A stretch of 7,775 bases of DNA from Comamonas sp. lk (GTDB lineage: Bacteria; Pseudomonadota; Gammaproteobacteria; Burkholderiales; Burkholderiaceae_C): assembly GCA_945901215.1 (NCBI GenBank), contig CAMDKE010000122.1:1-7775 (forward strand). The letters are read 5' to 3'. The notes beneath the pieces are model-generated. The model ran no database searches and had not been told where the DNA came from. It saw only the letters and a program-made list of their open reading frames with translations. Positions 1-6,967 of this stretch are shown here, in pieces. A program made the position numbers and the translations under genes. Numbering within the stretch: the first letter of the stretch is position 1; every line of letters begins with the position of its first letter.

Positions 1-108
1 ACCGGCATTCGCAAAACCGTGCAGTGGTACCTGGAGCACCCCCATTGGGTGCAAGGGGTGCAAAGCGGCGCCTATCGAGAATGGGTCGCGCAACAATATG
101 CGGCATAG
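1..108 (+). CDS. rfbB: dTDP-glucose 4,6-dehydratase, C-terminal end (partial)
   Basis: This is the last 35 codons of an open frame that enters from the left edge and ends at TAG 106-108. The visible tail contains TGIRKTVQWYLEHPHW followed by VQSGAYREWVAQQYAA, which matches the C-terminus of RfbB/RmlB. RfbB is an NAD-dependent short-chain dehydrogenase/reductase-type enzyme that converts dTDP-glucose to dTDP-4-keto-6-deoxyglucose, the second step of dTDP-L-rhamnose synthesis. The NAD-binding and catalytic residues lie outside the window, so activity cannot be judged. The following rfbD, rfbA and rfbC support the identification, since rfbBDAC is the common order for this pathway. A 54-bp gap separates it from rfbD. 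Confidence 0.9.
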   Translation, partial: TGIRKTVQWYLEHPHWVQGVQSGAYREWVAQQYAA

Positions 109-162
109 GACGACCTGCCGTTGGACCCCACACCCCTACGCTCCAACTGAAAGCGCTTGCCC

Positions 163-1077
163 ATGAAGATTTTGCTTTTCGGCTGCAATGGCCAAGTAGG
201 TTGGGAATTGCAGCGCAGCCTGAGCGTCTTGGGAGATGTATTTGCCCTGGGGTCGGACGATGCCCGCAACCCGCACAGAGCCTGTGGCGATTTGCGTGAT
301 TTGCACGGCATTACCAAAACGGTGCGCGAAGTCGAACCCGACGTCATCGTCAATGCCGCAGCGCACACCGCCGTAGACCGTGCCGAAAGCGAACCCGATC
401 TGGCCCACGCCATCAACGCAAGTGCTCCGGCCGTGCTGGCCGAAGAGGCGCAGCGACTGGGCGCCTGGCTGGTGCACTATTCCACCGACTACGTATTTGA
501 TGGCGGCGGCACCAGAGCCTGGCGCGAAGAGGACGCGTGCGCGCCCTTGAGTGTGTATGGCCAGAGCAAGCTCGCTGGCGAGCGCGCGGTAGCCCGCTGT
601 GTGCGGCATTTGGTGTTTAGAACAAGCTGGGTTTACGCAGCGCGGGGCGGCAACTTCGCAAAAACCATGCTGCGTCTGGCCACTGAGCGTGATCAACTCC
701 AGGTCATTGACGACCAAATAGGGGCCCCTACGTCGGCGGAGTTGTTGGCAGACGTAACGGCGCACACCTTGGCATCGGCCATCGCGCGGCCTGAACTGGC
801 TGGTCTGTACCACTGCACGGCCAGTGGTGAGACCAGTTGGTGCGGTTATGCGCGTTATGTGCTGGAGCAAGCCCAGGGACAGGGGCTTGCATTGCGCGCC
901 GGGCCGGAGCAGGTTCACGCAATAGCAACGGCAAGCTACCCGACTGCGGCCCAGCGCCCACTGAACTCGCGGCTCGACACCAGCAGACTGCGCGATGCAT
1001 TTTCTATACACTTACCACATTGGCAACTAGGCGTACGGCGCATGTTGCAAGAAACCACAGGAAACAAGTCCACGTGA
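163..1077 (+). CDS. rfbD: dTDP-4-dehydrorhamnose reductase
   Basis: RfbD (RmlD) performs the final NAD(P)H-dependent reduction of dTDP-4-keto-L-rhamnose to dTDP-L-rhamnose in the cytoplasm. The 304-aa product is of normal family length. It opens with a Rossmann strand and dinucleotide motif (MKILLFGCNGQVG, residues 1-13). It then carries STDYVFDG around residues 107-114 and the SDR catalytic pair in YGQSK (Y132, K136). Near the C-terminus is the family signature RPLNSRLDTSRL, followed by a LPHWQ segment. I chose ATG 163 because the protein then begins exactly at the Rossmann strand and a weak GAAAG Shine-Dalgarno sits at 149-153. An in-frame TTG at 157 would add only two residues. Its TGA overlaps the GTG start of rfbA. 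Confidence 0.95.
   Translation: MKILLFGCNGQVGWELQRSLSVLGDVFALGSDDARNPHRACGDLRDLHGITKTVREVEPDVIVNAAAHTAVDRAESEPDLAHAINASAPAVLAEEAQRLGAWLVHYSTDYVFDGGGTRAWREEDACAPLSVYGQSKLAGERAVARCVRHLVFRTSWVYAARGGNFAKTMLRLATERDQLQVIDDQIGAPTSAELLADVTAHTLASAIARPELAGLYHCTASGETSWCGYARYVLEQAQGQGLALRAGPEQVHAIATASYPTAAQRPLNSRLDTSRLRDAFSIHLPHWQLGVRRMLQETTGNKST
1059..1063 (+). promoter_or_regulatory. Ribosome binding site for rfbA
   Basis: AGGAA lies inside the last codons of rfbD, about 10 bases before GTG 1074. It supports that GTG as the rfbA start. The same frame stays open much further upstream, but that stretch is rfbD read out of frame. Confidence 0.55.
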
Positions 1078-1973
1078 ACGCCCTCCCCACCCCGCACCGC
1101 AAAGGAATCGTCTTGGCCGGCGGCTCCGGCACGCGTTTGTACCCGGCCACGCAAGTCGTCAGCAAACAGTTGCTGCCGATCTACGACAAACCCATGATCT
1201 ATTACCCGCTGAGCACCCTGCTGCTCGCGGGTATTCGAGAGATTCTCATTATTTCCACGCCGCAAGATACGCCGCGTTTTGAGCAGTTGCTGGGCGACGG
1301 AAGCCAGTGGGGGGTTCAATTTACCTACGCAGTGCAGGCGTCTCCCGACGGCCTAGCACAGGCCTTTTTGATCGGGGAAGCGTTTTTGGACGGAGCGCAC
1401 AGCGCCCTGGTCTTGGGCGACAACATTTTTTACGGCCACGACTTTGCCACTTTACTGCACTCGGCCTGCGCGCAAACCCAAGGGGCTACGGTTTTTGCCT
1501 ATGCCGTTCAAGACCCGCAGCGCTATGGCGTTGTGGAGTTTGACGGCGCGGGTCGTGCGATGAGTTTGGAAGAAAAGCCGTTAGCGCCCAAATCGCGCTA
1601 CGCAGTCACCGGCCTGTACTTTTACGACCAACATGTGGTGTCCATGGCCAAGCAAGTCAAACCCTCGGCCCGGGGGGAGCTGGAAATCACCGACCTCAAT
1701 CGGCTGTACCTGGAGCAGGGCCGCCTCGATGTGCAAACCATGGGTCGCGGGTACGCTTGGCTCGACACCGGCACCCACGAGTCCATGCTCGAAGCGAGCC
1801 AATTCATTTACACCATAGAAAACCGCCAGGGACTCAAAGTCGCAGCCCCCGAAGAAATCGCTTGGCGCCGCGCGTGGATTGATGACGCGCAGCTGGAGCG
1901 CCTAGCCAAGCCCTTGGCCAAATCGGGCTATGGCCAGTACCTGCTGCGCTTGCTCACGGAAAAGGTGTTTTGA
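1074..1973 (+). CDS. rfbA: Glucose-1-phosphate thymidylyltransferase
   Basis: RfbA (RmlA) joins dTTP and glucose-1-phosphate to make dTDP-glucose and pyrophosphate, the first committed step of dTDP-rhamnose synthesis and usually its feedback-controlled point. The 299-aa protein has the nucleotidyltransferase signature GIVLAGGSGTRLYP (residues 11-24) and then SKQLLPIYDKPMIYYPLSTL. It also has LVLGDNIFYG with the metal-binding Asp at 116, EEKP at 166-169, and WLDTGT at 229-234. The start is GTG 1074, which shares GTGA with the rfbD stop and has AGGAA upstream. The frame is open well before this point, but the protein family begins just ahead of the GIVLAGG strand, so a longer start is unlikely. 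The TGA overlaps the rfbC ATG by one base (TGATG). Confidence 0.95.
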   Translation: MNALPTPHRKGIVLAGGSGTRLYPATQVVSKQLLPIYDKPMIYYPLSTLLLAGIREILIISTPQDTPRFEQLLGDGSQWGVQFTYAVQASPDGLAQAFLIGEAFLDGAHSALVLGDNIFYGHDFATLLHSACAQTQGATVFAYAVQDPQRYGVVEFDGAGRAMSLEEKPLAPKSRYAVTGLYFYDQHVVSMAKQVKPSARGELEITDLNRLYLEQGRLDVQTMGRGYAWLDTGTHESMLEASQFIYTIENRQGLKVAAPEEIAWRRAWIDDAQLERLAKPLAKSGYGQYLLRLLTEKVF

Positions 1974-2509
1974 TGCGCGCGACGCCGACCGCCATCGCCG
2001 ACGTTTTGCTCATCGAGCCAAAGGTTTTTGGCGACGCCCGTGGCTTTTTCTTCGAGAGCTTCAATGCCCGCAGCTTTGCCCAAGCAACCGGCCTGGACGT
2101 GCACTTTGTGCAAGACAACCATTCAAAATCGGCTCGCCATGTGCTGCGCGGTATGCATTTTCAACGCACCCAGCCGCAAGGAAAGCTGTTACGCGTGGTG
2201 GCTGGTGAAGTTTTTGATGTCGCCGTCGATATCCGACCGGAATCGGCCACTTTTGGTCTCTGGGTCGGGGAAATACTGTCTGGTGATAACCACCGCCAGT
2301 TATGGATACCGCCCGGCCTGGCGCACGGGTTTTTGGTATTGTCTGAGACCGCCGAGTTTGTCTACAAAACTACCGATTACTACGCCCCGCAGTGCGAAGG
2401 CTGCCTGGCCTGGGACGACCCCACCGTTGGCATCGACTGGCCACTGGCTGGTGCCAGCCCCAGCTTGTCTGCCAAAGACACACAAGGTAAGGCACTATCG
2501 CAGTTATGA
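1973..2509 (+). CDS. rfbC: dTDP-4-dehydrorhamnose 3,5-epimerase
   Basis: RfbC (RmlC) is a cupin-fold epimerase that inverts C3 and C5 of dTDP-4-keto-6-deoxyglucose, producing the substrate of RfbD. The 178-aa length is normal. Visible family motifs are FVQDNHSKS, LRGMHFQ with the probable catalytic base His62, the cupin segment around FDVAVDIRP, WIPPGLAHGF, and EFVYKTTDYY. Tyr131 in the last motif is the probable catalytic acid, and its spacing of 69 residues from His62 suits the family. ATG 1973 overlaps the rfbA stop as TGATG, and AAGGTG at 1962-1967 is a plausible Shine-Dalgarno. A TTG three bases earlier is a less likely start. The stop codon overlaps the start of pilB. Confidence 0.95.
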   Translation: MRATPTAIADVLLIEPKVFGDARGFFFESFNARSFAQATGLDVHFVQDNHSKSARHVLRGMHFQRTQPQGKLLRVVAGEVFDVAVDIRPESATFGLWVGEILSGDNHRQLWIPPGLAHGFLVLSETAEFVYKTTDYYAPQCEGCLAWDDPTVGIDWPLAGASPSLSAKDTQGKALSQL

Positions 2510-4236
2510 CACCGGCGAGCCACCTCCGTTCGGCCGTACATGATGTGGCCCTGTCGGGCATCGGCAGGGCCTTGGTGGCTGCGGGTAACCTAGAGCAAGG
2601 CACCGCTGAGGCCCTTTACCGCAAAGCCATTGCCAGCAACAAAAGTTTTGTGGCTGAACTCGTAGAGTCCGGCGCGGTTTCTGCATTCACACTGGCGCAC
2701 ACTTTGTCGAAGGCCTTTATTGCGCCCTTGCTCGACCTCAGCGCGATCGACCCCATGCGCCTACCGGCTAAGCTACTGGACGAGAGGATTTGCCGAGATT
2801 ACCACTTGCTGGTGCTGGGCAAGCGGGGTAACAATTTGGTGATCGCTACGGCCGACCCTTCCGACCAAGAAGCAGCGGAAAAAATCAAGTTCGCAACACA
2901 GCGCAATGTGGAATGGGTGATTGTTGAATTTGACAAGCTGAACCAAATCATCGAAAAAAATGCAGGTTCGGAAGCCCCGTCGTTTACCAGCGACTTTGTA
3001 GACAGTGAGTTCGACACCCGCCAAGATGCCGCTACGGACCTGTCCACCGCAGCGCCGGAAATCGAAGCTGATGAAACCCCGGTGGTCCGATTTTTGCAAA
3101 AAATGCTGGTGGAGGCATTCAACATGGGCGCATCGGATTTGCACTTCGAGCCCTACGAATTTTCCTACCGCGTGCGTTTTCGCATCGATGGGGAACTGCG
3201 GGAAATGAGTGCGCCGCCCGTGGGCATCAAGGAAATACTGGCATCGCGCATCAAGGTGCTGTCCAGGATGGATATTTCGGAGAAACGGGTGCCGCAAGAC
3301 GGGCGCATGAAGCTCAAACTGACACGCGACCGAACCGTTGATTTTCGCGTCAGCAGTTTGCCCACTTTATTTGGGGAAAAAATCGTCATCCGTATTTTGG
3401 ACCCCAACAACGCCAAGCTGGGGATTGATGCCTTGGGATACGCCGAGGTAGAAAAGGCACGATTGCTCAAAGCCATCAGCCGCCCCTACGGGATGATTTT
3501 GGTGACCGGCCCGACGGGTTCAGGAAAAACCGTGTCGCTTTACACCTGCTTGAACCTGCTAAACCAACCCGGTGTGAACATCGCCACGGCCGAAGACCCT
3601 TCTGAAATCAATATGCCGGGGGTCAACCAGGTCAATATCAATGACAAAGCCGGACTGACGTTTGCTTCGGCATTGAAGTCATTTTTGCGCCAAGACCCCG
3701 ACATCATTATGGTGGGCGAAATTCGCGACTTGGAAACCGCCGATATCTCCATCAAGGCCGCACAAACCGGCCACCTGGTGCTGTCGACGCTGCACACCAA
3801 CGACGCCCCGACCACCATTACCCGACTGCGCAACATGGGGGTGGCGCCATTCAATATCGCCTCAAGCGTAGTGCTGATTACGGCTCAGCGGCTGGCGCGC
3901 CGGCTGTGCGCAAAATGCAAAGTCATCGCTGACCTGCCCGAACAGACGCTGATAGATGCCGGTTTTTCCGCCGCAGATCTGGACGGTAGCTGGAAAACCT
4001 ACCGCGCCGTCGGATGCCCAAGCTGCAACAACGGCTACAAGGGGCGTGTGGGCATCTACCAAGTCATGCCCATCTCCGACGAAATACAGCGAATTATTTT
4101 GCGCGACGGATCATCCATGGAAATTTCCGAGCAATCCATCCGTGAAGGCGTGATGTCACTGCGCGCATCGGCCCTGCAAAAGGTCCAGCTTGGAGTGACT
4201 TCGCTTGAAGAAGTCCTTGCCGTAACCAATGAATAA
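2506..4236 (+). CDS. pilB: Type IV pilus assembly ATPase PilB
   Basis: PilB is the cytoplasmic hexameric ATPase that powers pilus extension by acting on the PilC platform. The 576-aa protein has an N-terminal MshEN/T2SSE_N-type region (roughly residues 15-160), an acidic linker, and a C-terminal GspE-family motor domain. The motor has Walker A GPTGSGKT at 335-342 and an Asp box around TAEDPSEI (E363, D364). Walker B DPDIIMVGEIRD lies at 397-408 and the His box QTGHLVLSTLHTND includes H423 and H430. A zinc-binding tetracysteine is formed by CAKC (468, 471) and CPSC (504, 507); this zinc site favours PilB/GspE over the retraction ATPase PilT. ATG 2506 overlaps the rfbC stop (ATGA) and has no good Shine-Dalgarno at normal distance, suggesting coupled translation. 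pilC follows after 17 bp. Confidence 0.97.
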   Translation: MTPASHLRSAVHDVALSGIGRALVAAGNLEQGTAEALYRKAIASNKSFVAELVESGAVSAFTLAHTLSKAFIAPLLDLSAIDPMRLPAKLLDERICRDYHLLVLGKRGNNLVIATADPSDQEAAEKIKFATQRNVEWVIVEFDKLNQIIEKNAGSEAPSFTSDFVDSEFDTRQDAATDLSTAAPEIEADETPVVRFLQKMLVEAFNMGASDLHFEPYEFSYRVRFRIDGELREMSAPPVGIKEILASRIKVLSRMDISEKRVPQDGRMKLKLTRDRTVDFRVSSLPTLFGEKIVIRILDPNNAKLGIDALGYAEVEKARLLKAISRPYGMILVTGPTGSGKTVSLYTCLNLLNQPGVNIATAEDPSEINMPGVNQVNINDKAGLTFASALKSFLRQDPDIIMVGEIRDLETADISIKAAQTGHLVLSTLHTNDAPTTITRLRNMGVAPFNIASSVVLITAQRLARRLCAKCKVIADLPEQTLIDAGFSAADLDGSWKTYRAVGCPSCNNGYKGRVGIYQVMPISDEIQRIILRDGSSMEISEQSIREGVMSLRASALQKVQLGVTSLEEVLAVTNE

Positions 4237-4245
4237 CGACACAAC

Positions 4246-4250
4246 AGGTA
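4246..4250 (+). promoter_or_regulatory. Ribosome binding site for pilC
   Basis: AGGTA lies in the 17-bp pilB-pilC spacer, with its AGG ending five bases before ATG 4254. It supports that start and shows that pilC, unlike pilB, has its own initiation site. Confidence 0.55.
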
Positions 4251-4253
4251 AGC

Positions 4254-5492
4254 ATGGCAACCATAAAAGAAACCAGGGACGCACGGCGCCAAGGGGCCGC
4301 TAAGGAATCGATCTTTGAATGGGAAGGGTCCGACCGCAGCGGCCGCCCCGTCAGGGGAGAAACCCGATCCACGGCAGAAAGCATTGTTCGCGCAACCCTG
4401 CGCCGCCAGGGCATTACGCCAAAAAAGATCAAAAAAAGACGCATGGGCTCGGGGCAATCCATACGCCCCAAAGAAGTTGCCATCTTTACCCGCCAATTGG
4501 CCACGATGATGAAGGCCGGCGTGCCGCTGCTTCAATCGTTCGACATCGTTGGCCAAGGCAACCCAAACCCGTCACTGGGTCGACTTATTAACAACATACG
4601 CACCGACATCGAGGCCGGTTCCTCACTGAGCGCTGCGTTTCGCAAACACCCGCAACACTTTGACACCCTGTACTGCAATTTGGTCGGCGCCGGTGAGGCC
4701 GCGGGTATATTGGATTCTTTGCTGGACCGGTTGGCGGCCTACATGGAAAAAATGGAGGCCGTGAAGTCAAAGATCAAATCGGCACTTATGTATCCGGTGG
4801 CGGTCTTGTGCGTTGCCTTTGGTGTAGTTACGGTGTTGATGATCTGGGTAATCCCCTCTTTTAAGCAGGTTTTTTCTTCTTTTGGTGGCGAGCTTCCAGC
4901 CCCCACTCAGATGGTGATTACCGTCAGCGAGTTTTTTCTCAGCTACTGGTATTTGATATTCGGCGGCCTGGGCGGCGGTATTTTTCTGTTTTTTCGTGCG
5001 TGGAAGAGCAGCAAGAAGTTCCAGGACACCATGGACTTCTTACTCTTGCGTATGCCGATTTTTGGCGTCCTGGTGCGCAAATCCTGTATCGCCCGCTGGA
5101 CCCGCACGCTGGCCACCATGTTTGCGGCCGGTGTGCCCTTGGTAGAAGCACTGGAATCGGTCGGAGGTGCAGCGGGCAACGCCGAGTACGCCAACGCCAC
5201 GGTGGGCATCCGCCAGCAGGTTTCAACGGGGGTGTCGCTAACCACTGCCATGGCGGGTGCCAACCTGTTCCCCCACATGGTTTTGCAAATGAGCGCCATT
5301 GGCGAAGAGGCAGGTTCGTTGGACTACATGTTGGGCAAGGCCGCAGACTTTTATGAGTCCGAGGTAGATGACATGGTGGCGGGTATTTCCAGCCTGATGG
5401 AGCCCATCATCATCGTGATTTTGGGAACCATCATTGGCGGTATTGTGGTGGCGATGTATTTGCCCATCTTCAAAATGGGGCAGATGGTGTGA
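4254..5492 (+). CDS. pilC: Type IV pilus inner-membrane platform protein PilC
   Basis: PilC is the polytopic inner-membrane platform on which PilB acts to add pilins to the growing fibre. The 412-aa length is normal for PilC/GspF. Two T2SSF repeats are visible. The first starts near the phrase IFTRQLATMMKAGVPLLQ and the second near RTLATMFAAGVPLVEALE. Hydrophobic segments lie at about 181-201 (after SALMYP), 227-247 (FFLSYWYLIFGG) and 384-406 (EPIIIVILGTIIGG), matching the usual three-helix topology. The N-terminal 60 residues are basic and contain a lysine-rich patch (KKIKKRR), consistent with the cytoplasmic N-terminus of the family. ATG 4254 has AGG five bases upstream. Its TGA overlaps the GTG start of pilD, so assembly platform and pilin-processing enzyme are probably made from one transcript. 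Confidence 0.96.
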   Translation: MATIKETRDARRQGAAKESIFEWEGSDRSGRPVRGETRSTAESIVRATLRRQGITPKKIKKRRMGSGQSIRPKEVAIFTRQLATMMKAGVPLLQSFDIVGQGNPNPSLGRLINNIRTDIEAGSSLSAAFRKHPQHFDTLYCNLVGAGEAAGILDSLLDRLAAYMEKMEAVKSKIKSALMYPVAVLCVAFGVVTVLMIWVIPSFKQVFSSFGGELPAPTQMVITVSEFFLSYWYLIFGGLGGGIFLFFRAWKSSKKFQDTMDFLLLRMPIFGVLVRKSCIARWTRTLATMFAAGVPLVEALESVGGAAGNAEYANATVGIRQQVSTGVSLTTAMAGANLFPHMVLQMSAIGEEAGSLDYMLGKAADFYESEVDDMVAGISSLMEPIIIVILGTIIGGIVVAMYLPIFKMGQMV

Positions 5493-6337
5493 TCGTAGCA
5501 GGACCCTGGCTCGAACCCGCTGTGGCCGGCCTGCTGGGTTTGCTCATTGGCAGCTTTTTGAATGTTCTGGTGTACCGGTTGCCGAAAATGATGGAGCGGC
5601 AATGGGCACGTGAATGTGCCGAATCGACCGGCTCTGCACAGGGCCCAGCAGAGCCAACCTTCAACCTCTGGACTCCGCGCTCAAGCTGCCCGCAGTGCGC
5701 AGCACCCATTGCGTGGTACCACAACATTCCCGTAGCGAGCTTTGTGCTGCTGGCAGGCAAATGCCCCCGCTGCCACGGTCGCATCAGCCCGCGTTACCCA
5801 GTAGTCGAGATTGCAAGTGGATGCTTGTTCGCATTTGTGGGCCAGCGGTGGGGGATTTCCTTTGCCGGTGCTGCTTGGTGCACCTTTTGCGCAGCTTTAC
5901 TGGCTTTGGCACTGATTGATTGGGACACCACGCTACTGCCCGACGACATCGTGCTGCCCTTGCTGTGGCTTGGACTCATTGGGGCACAGTTGCAATGGAC
6001 CCAGGTCCCGCTTCCCAACGCCCTGTGGGGGGCGGTGGGGGGCTACCTGTTCTTGTGGTCGGTCTATTGGCTATTCAAGCTGGCTACCGGGAAAGAGGGG
6101 ATGGGCTATGGCGACTTCAAACTCTTGGCCTGTTTGGGTGCGTGGTTCGGTTGGGAAGCCCTGATTCCCATCACCCTTTTGTCTTCAATCATCGGGGCCA
6201 TAGTGGGTCTCACGCTCAAAATGACCGGTGGTCTGCGCCCCGGCAATTACATCCCCTTTGGGCCATTTTTGGCAGGCGCCGGGTTTGTGGTCATGGTTGT
6301 CGGGGGCAATGTGGTGCAAAAAGGGCTGGGGTTGTGA
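5489..6337 (+). CDS. pilD: Prepilin leader peptidase / N-methyltransferase PilD
   Basis: PilD is an inner-membrane aspartic protease that cleaves the leader from type IV prepilins and pseudopilins and then N-methylates the new first residue. The 282-aa protein starts with a hydrophobic segment containing GLLGLLIGSFLNVLVYRLP, the family's first transmembrane region. A cytoplasmic zinc-type tetracysteine follows (C67, C70, C92, C95; CPQC and CPRC), linked to the methyltransferase region. The aspartic protease residues are probably D144 in LIDWDTTLLPDD and D209 in GMGYGDFK. Several further hydrophobic helices run to the C-terminus. GTG 5489 shares GTGA with the pilC stop, and GGGG at 5477-5480 may act as a weak Shine-Dalgarno. 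Intact tetracysteine and aspartates predict both activities. It may also process type II secretion pseudopilins encoded elsewhere. Confidence 0.96.
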   Translation: MIVAGPWLEPAVAGLLGLLIGSFLNVLVYRLPKMMERQWARECAESTGSAQGPAEPTFNLWTPRSSCPQCAAPIAWYHNIPVASFVLLAGKCPRCHGRISPRYPVVEIASGCLFAFVGQRWGISFAGAAWCTFCAALLALALIDWDTTLLPDDIVLPLLWLGLIGAQLQWTQVPLPNALWGAVGGYLFLWSVYWLFKLATGKEGMGYGDFKLLACLGAWFGWEALIPITLLSSIIGAIVGLTLKMTGGLRPGNYIPFGPFLAGAGFVVMVVGGNVVQKGLGL

Positions 6338-6945
6338 GCGACCGTGCGCTGCGCTTGGGAGTGAGCGGCGGCATAGGCAGCGGCAAAAGTACTGTGTGCA
6401 AGTGGCTTGGCGAAATGGGTGCCTGCGTGGTAGACGCCGATGCCATCTCGCGCGACTGCACCGCTGCCAACGGGGCTGCCTTACCCGCCATCCGAGCGGC
6501 CTTTGGGTCAGCCCTGTTTTCTAGCGGCGGGGAGCTGGACCGGAGCCAACTGCGCTCCATGGTGTTTGACGATGCCTCGACCCGAAAACGCCTAGAGTCC
6601 ATCCTGCACCCCTTGATCGCTGCCGAAATCGACCGCCAAACGGCGCTGGCCCAGGCGCGGGGCGTGACCTGTATCGCATTTGACATCCCCCTGCTGGTGG
6701 AATCTCAGCGCTGGCGTAAAAATCTTGACCGCGTTTTGATTGTCGACTGCAAGGAACAGACCCAAATTGAACGCGTCATGCGGCGCAGCGGTTTAGAGAT
6801 CGTCGAGGTGAAAAAAATCATGGCTGCCCAAAGCCTTCGCCGCGCCCGCCTGCAAGCCGCCGACTTCGTCCTTTTCAACGACGCGGCGAACGTTGGCGAG
6901 GTTAAGGAGACTTTGAGCGCAATGCGCCCCTTCTTCGGGCTATGA
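6334..6945 (+). CDS. coaE: Dephospho-CoA kinase
   Basis: CoaE phosphorylates the 3'-hydroxyl of the ribose of dephospho-CoA with ATP, the last step of coenzyme A synthesis in the cytoplasm. The 203-aa product is of normal length. It has the P-loop GGIGSGKS at residues 12-19, DADAISR at 34-40, ILHPLI around H92-P93, and FDIPLLVES with D117. A basic lid-like region ERVMRRSG lies further on. The start is GTG 6334, sharing GTGA with the pilD stop, with AAGGG at 6321-6325 as a reasonable Shine-Dalgarno. The frame is open far upstream through pilD, but CoaE proteins begin a few residues before the P-loop strand, so that extension is a shadow. Its place after pilD is usual in proteobacteria and does not imply a pilus function. 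Confidence 0.96.
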   Translation: MSDRALRLGVSGGIGSGKSTVCKWLGEMGACVVDADAISRDCTAANGAALPAIRAAFGSALFSSGGELDRSQLRSMVFDDASTRKRLESILHPLIAAEIDRQTALAQARGVTCIAFDIPLLVESQRWRKNLDRVLIVDCKEQTQIERVMRRSGLEIVEVKKIMAAQSLRRARLQAADFVLFNDAANVGEVKETLSAMRPFFGL

Positions 6946-6955
6946 TTCCCGCACT

Positions 6956-6960
6956 GGAAA
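6956..6960 (+). promoter_or_regulatory. Ribosome binding site for zapD
   Basis: GGAAA lies in the 22-bp coaE-zapD spacer, seven bases before GTG 6968. It supports that GTG as the zapD start; the family N-terminus MILYEYPFNE begins exactly there. Confidence 0.5.
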
Positions 6961-6967
6961 ATCCCCT

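Noticed and set aside
109..162. Possible rho-independent terminator between rfbB and rfbD
   Set aside because: The inverted repeat has only six base pairs with a long loop and no T-run.
136..1011. A 291-codon open frame on the minus strand opposite rfbD
   Set aside because: It is the antisense shadow of a well-supported gene. Its translation shows no recognisable motif, and long antisense frames are common in GC-rich coding DNA.
837..1073. Upstream in-frame extension of rfbA giving a 378-aa protein
   Set aside because: The extra 79 residues are rfbD read in another frame, and the family N-terminus begins near GTG 1074, which has a ribosome binding site.
2954..2960. Run of seven A in pilB that resembles a slippery site
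   Set aside because: The frame reads through normally (IIEKNAG), the protein is full length on both sides, and no downstream RNA structure or alternative frame product is apparent.
2773..3297. A 174-codon minus-strand frame opposite pilB
   Set aside because: No domain-like content or plausible ribosome binding context; explained as a shadow of pilB.
3589..3609. PilB Asp box reads TAEDPSEI rather than the textbook EDPVEI
   Set aside because: The acidic residues are intact, and a small residue at this position is, as far as I recall, ordinary in Burkholderiales PilB, so it is not a sign of lost activity.
4431..4437. Run of seven A in pilC, possible frameshift site or sequencing error
   Set aside because: The run encodes part of a lysine-rich patch in the correct frame and the rest of PilC is intact, so neither slippage nor error is needed.
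5920..6333. Upstream in-frame extension of coaE giving a 341-aa protein that might be read as a fusion
   Set aside because: The extension is pilD read in another frame. CoaE proteins start just before the P-loop, matching GTG 6334.
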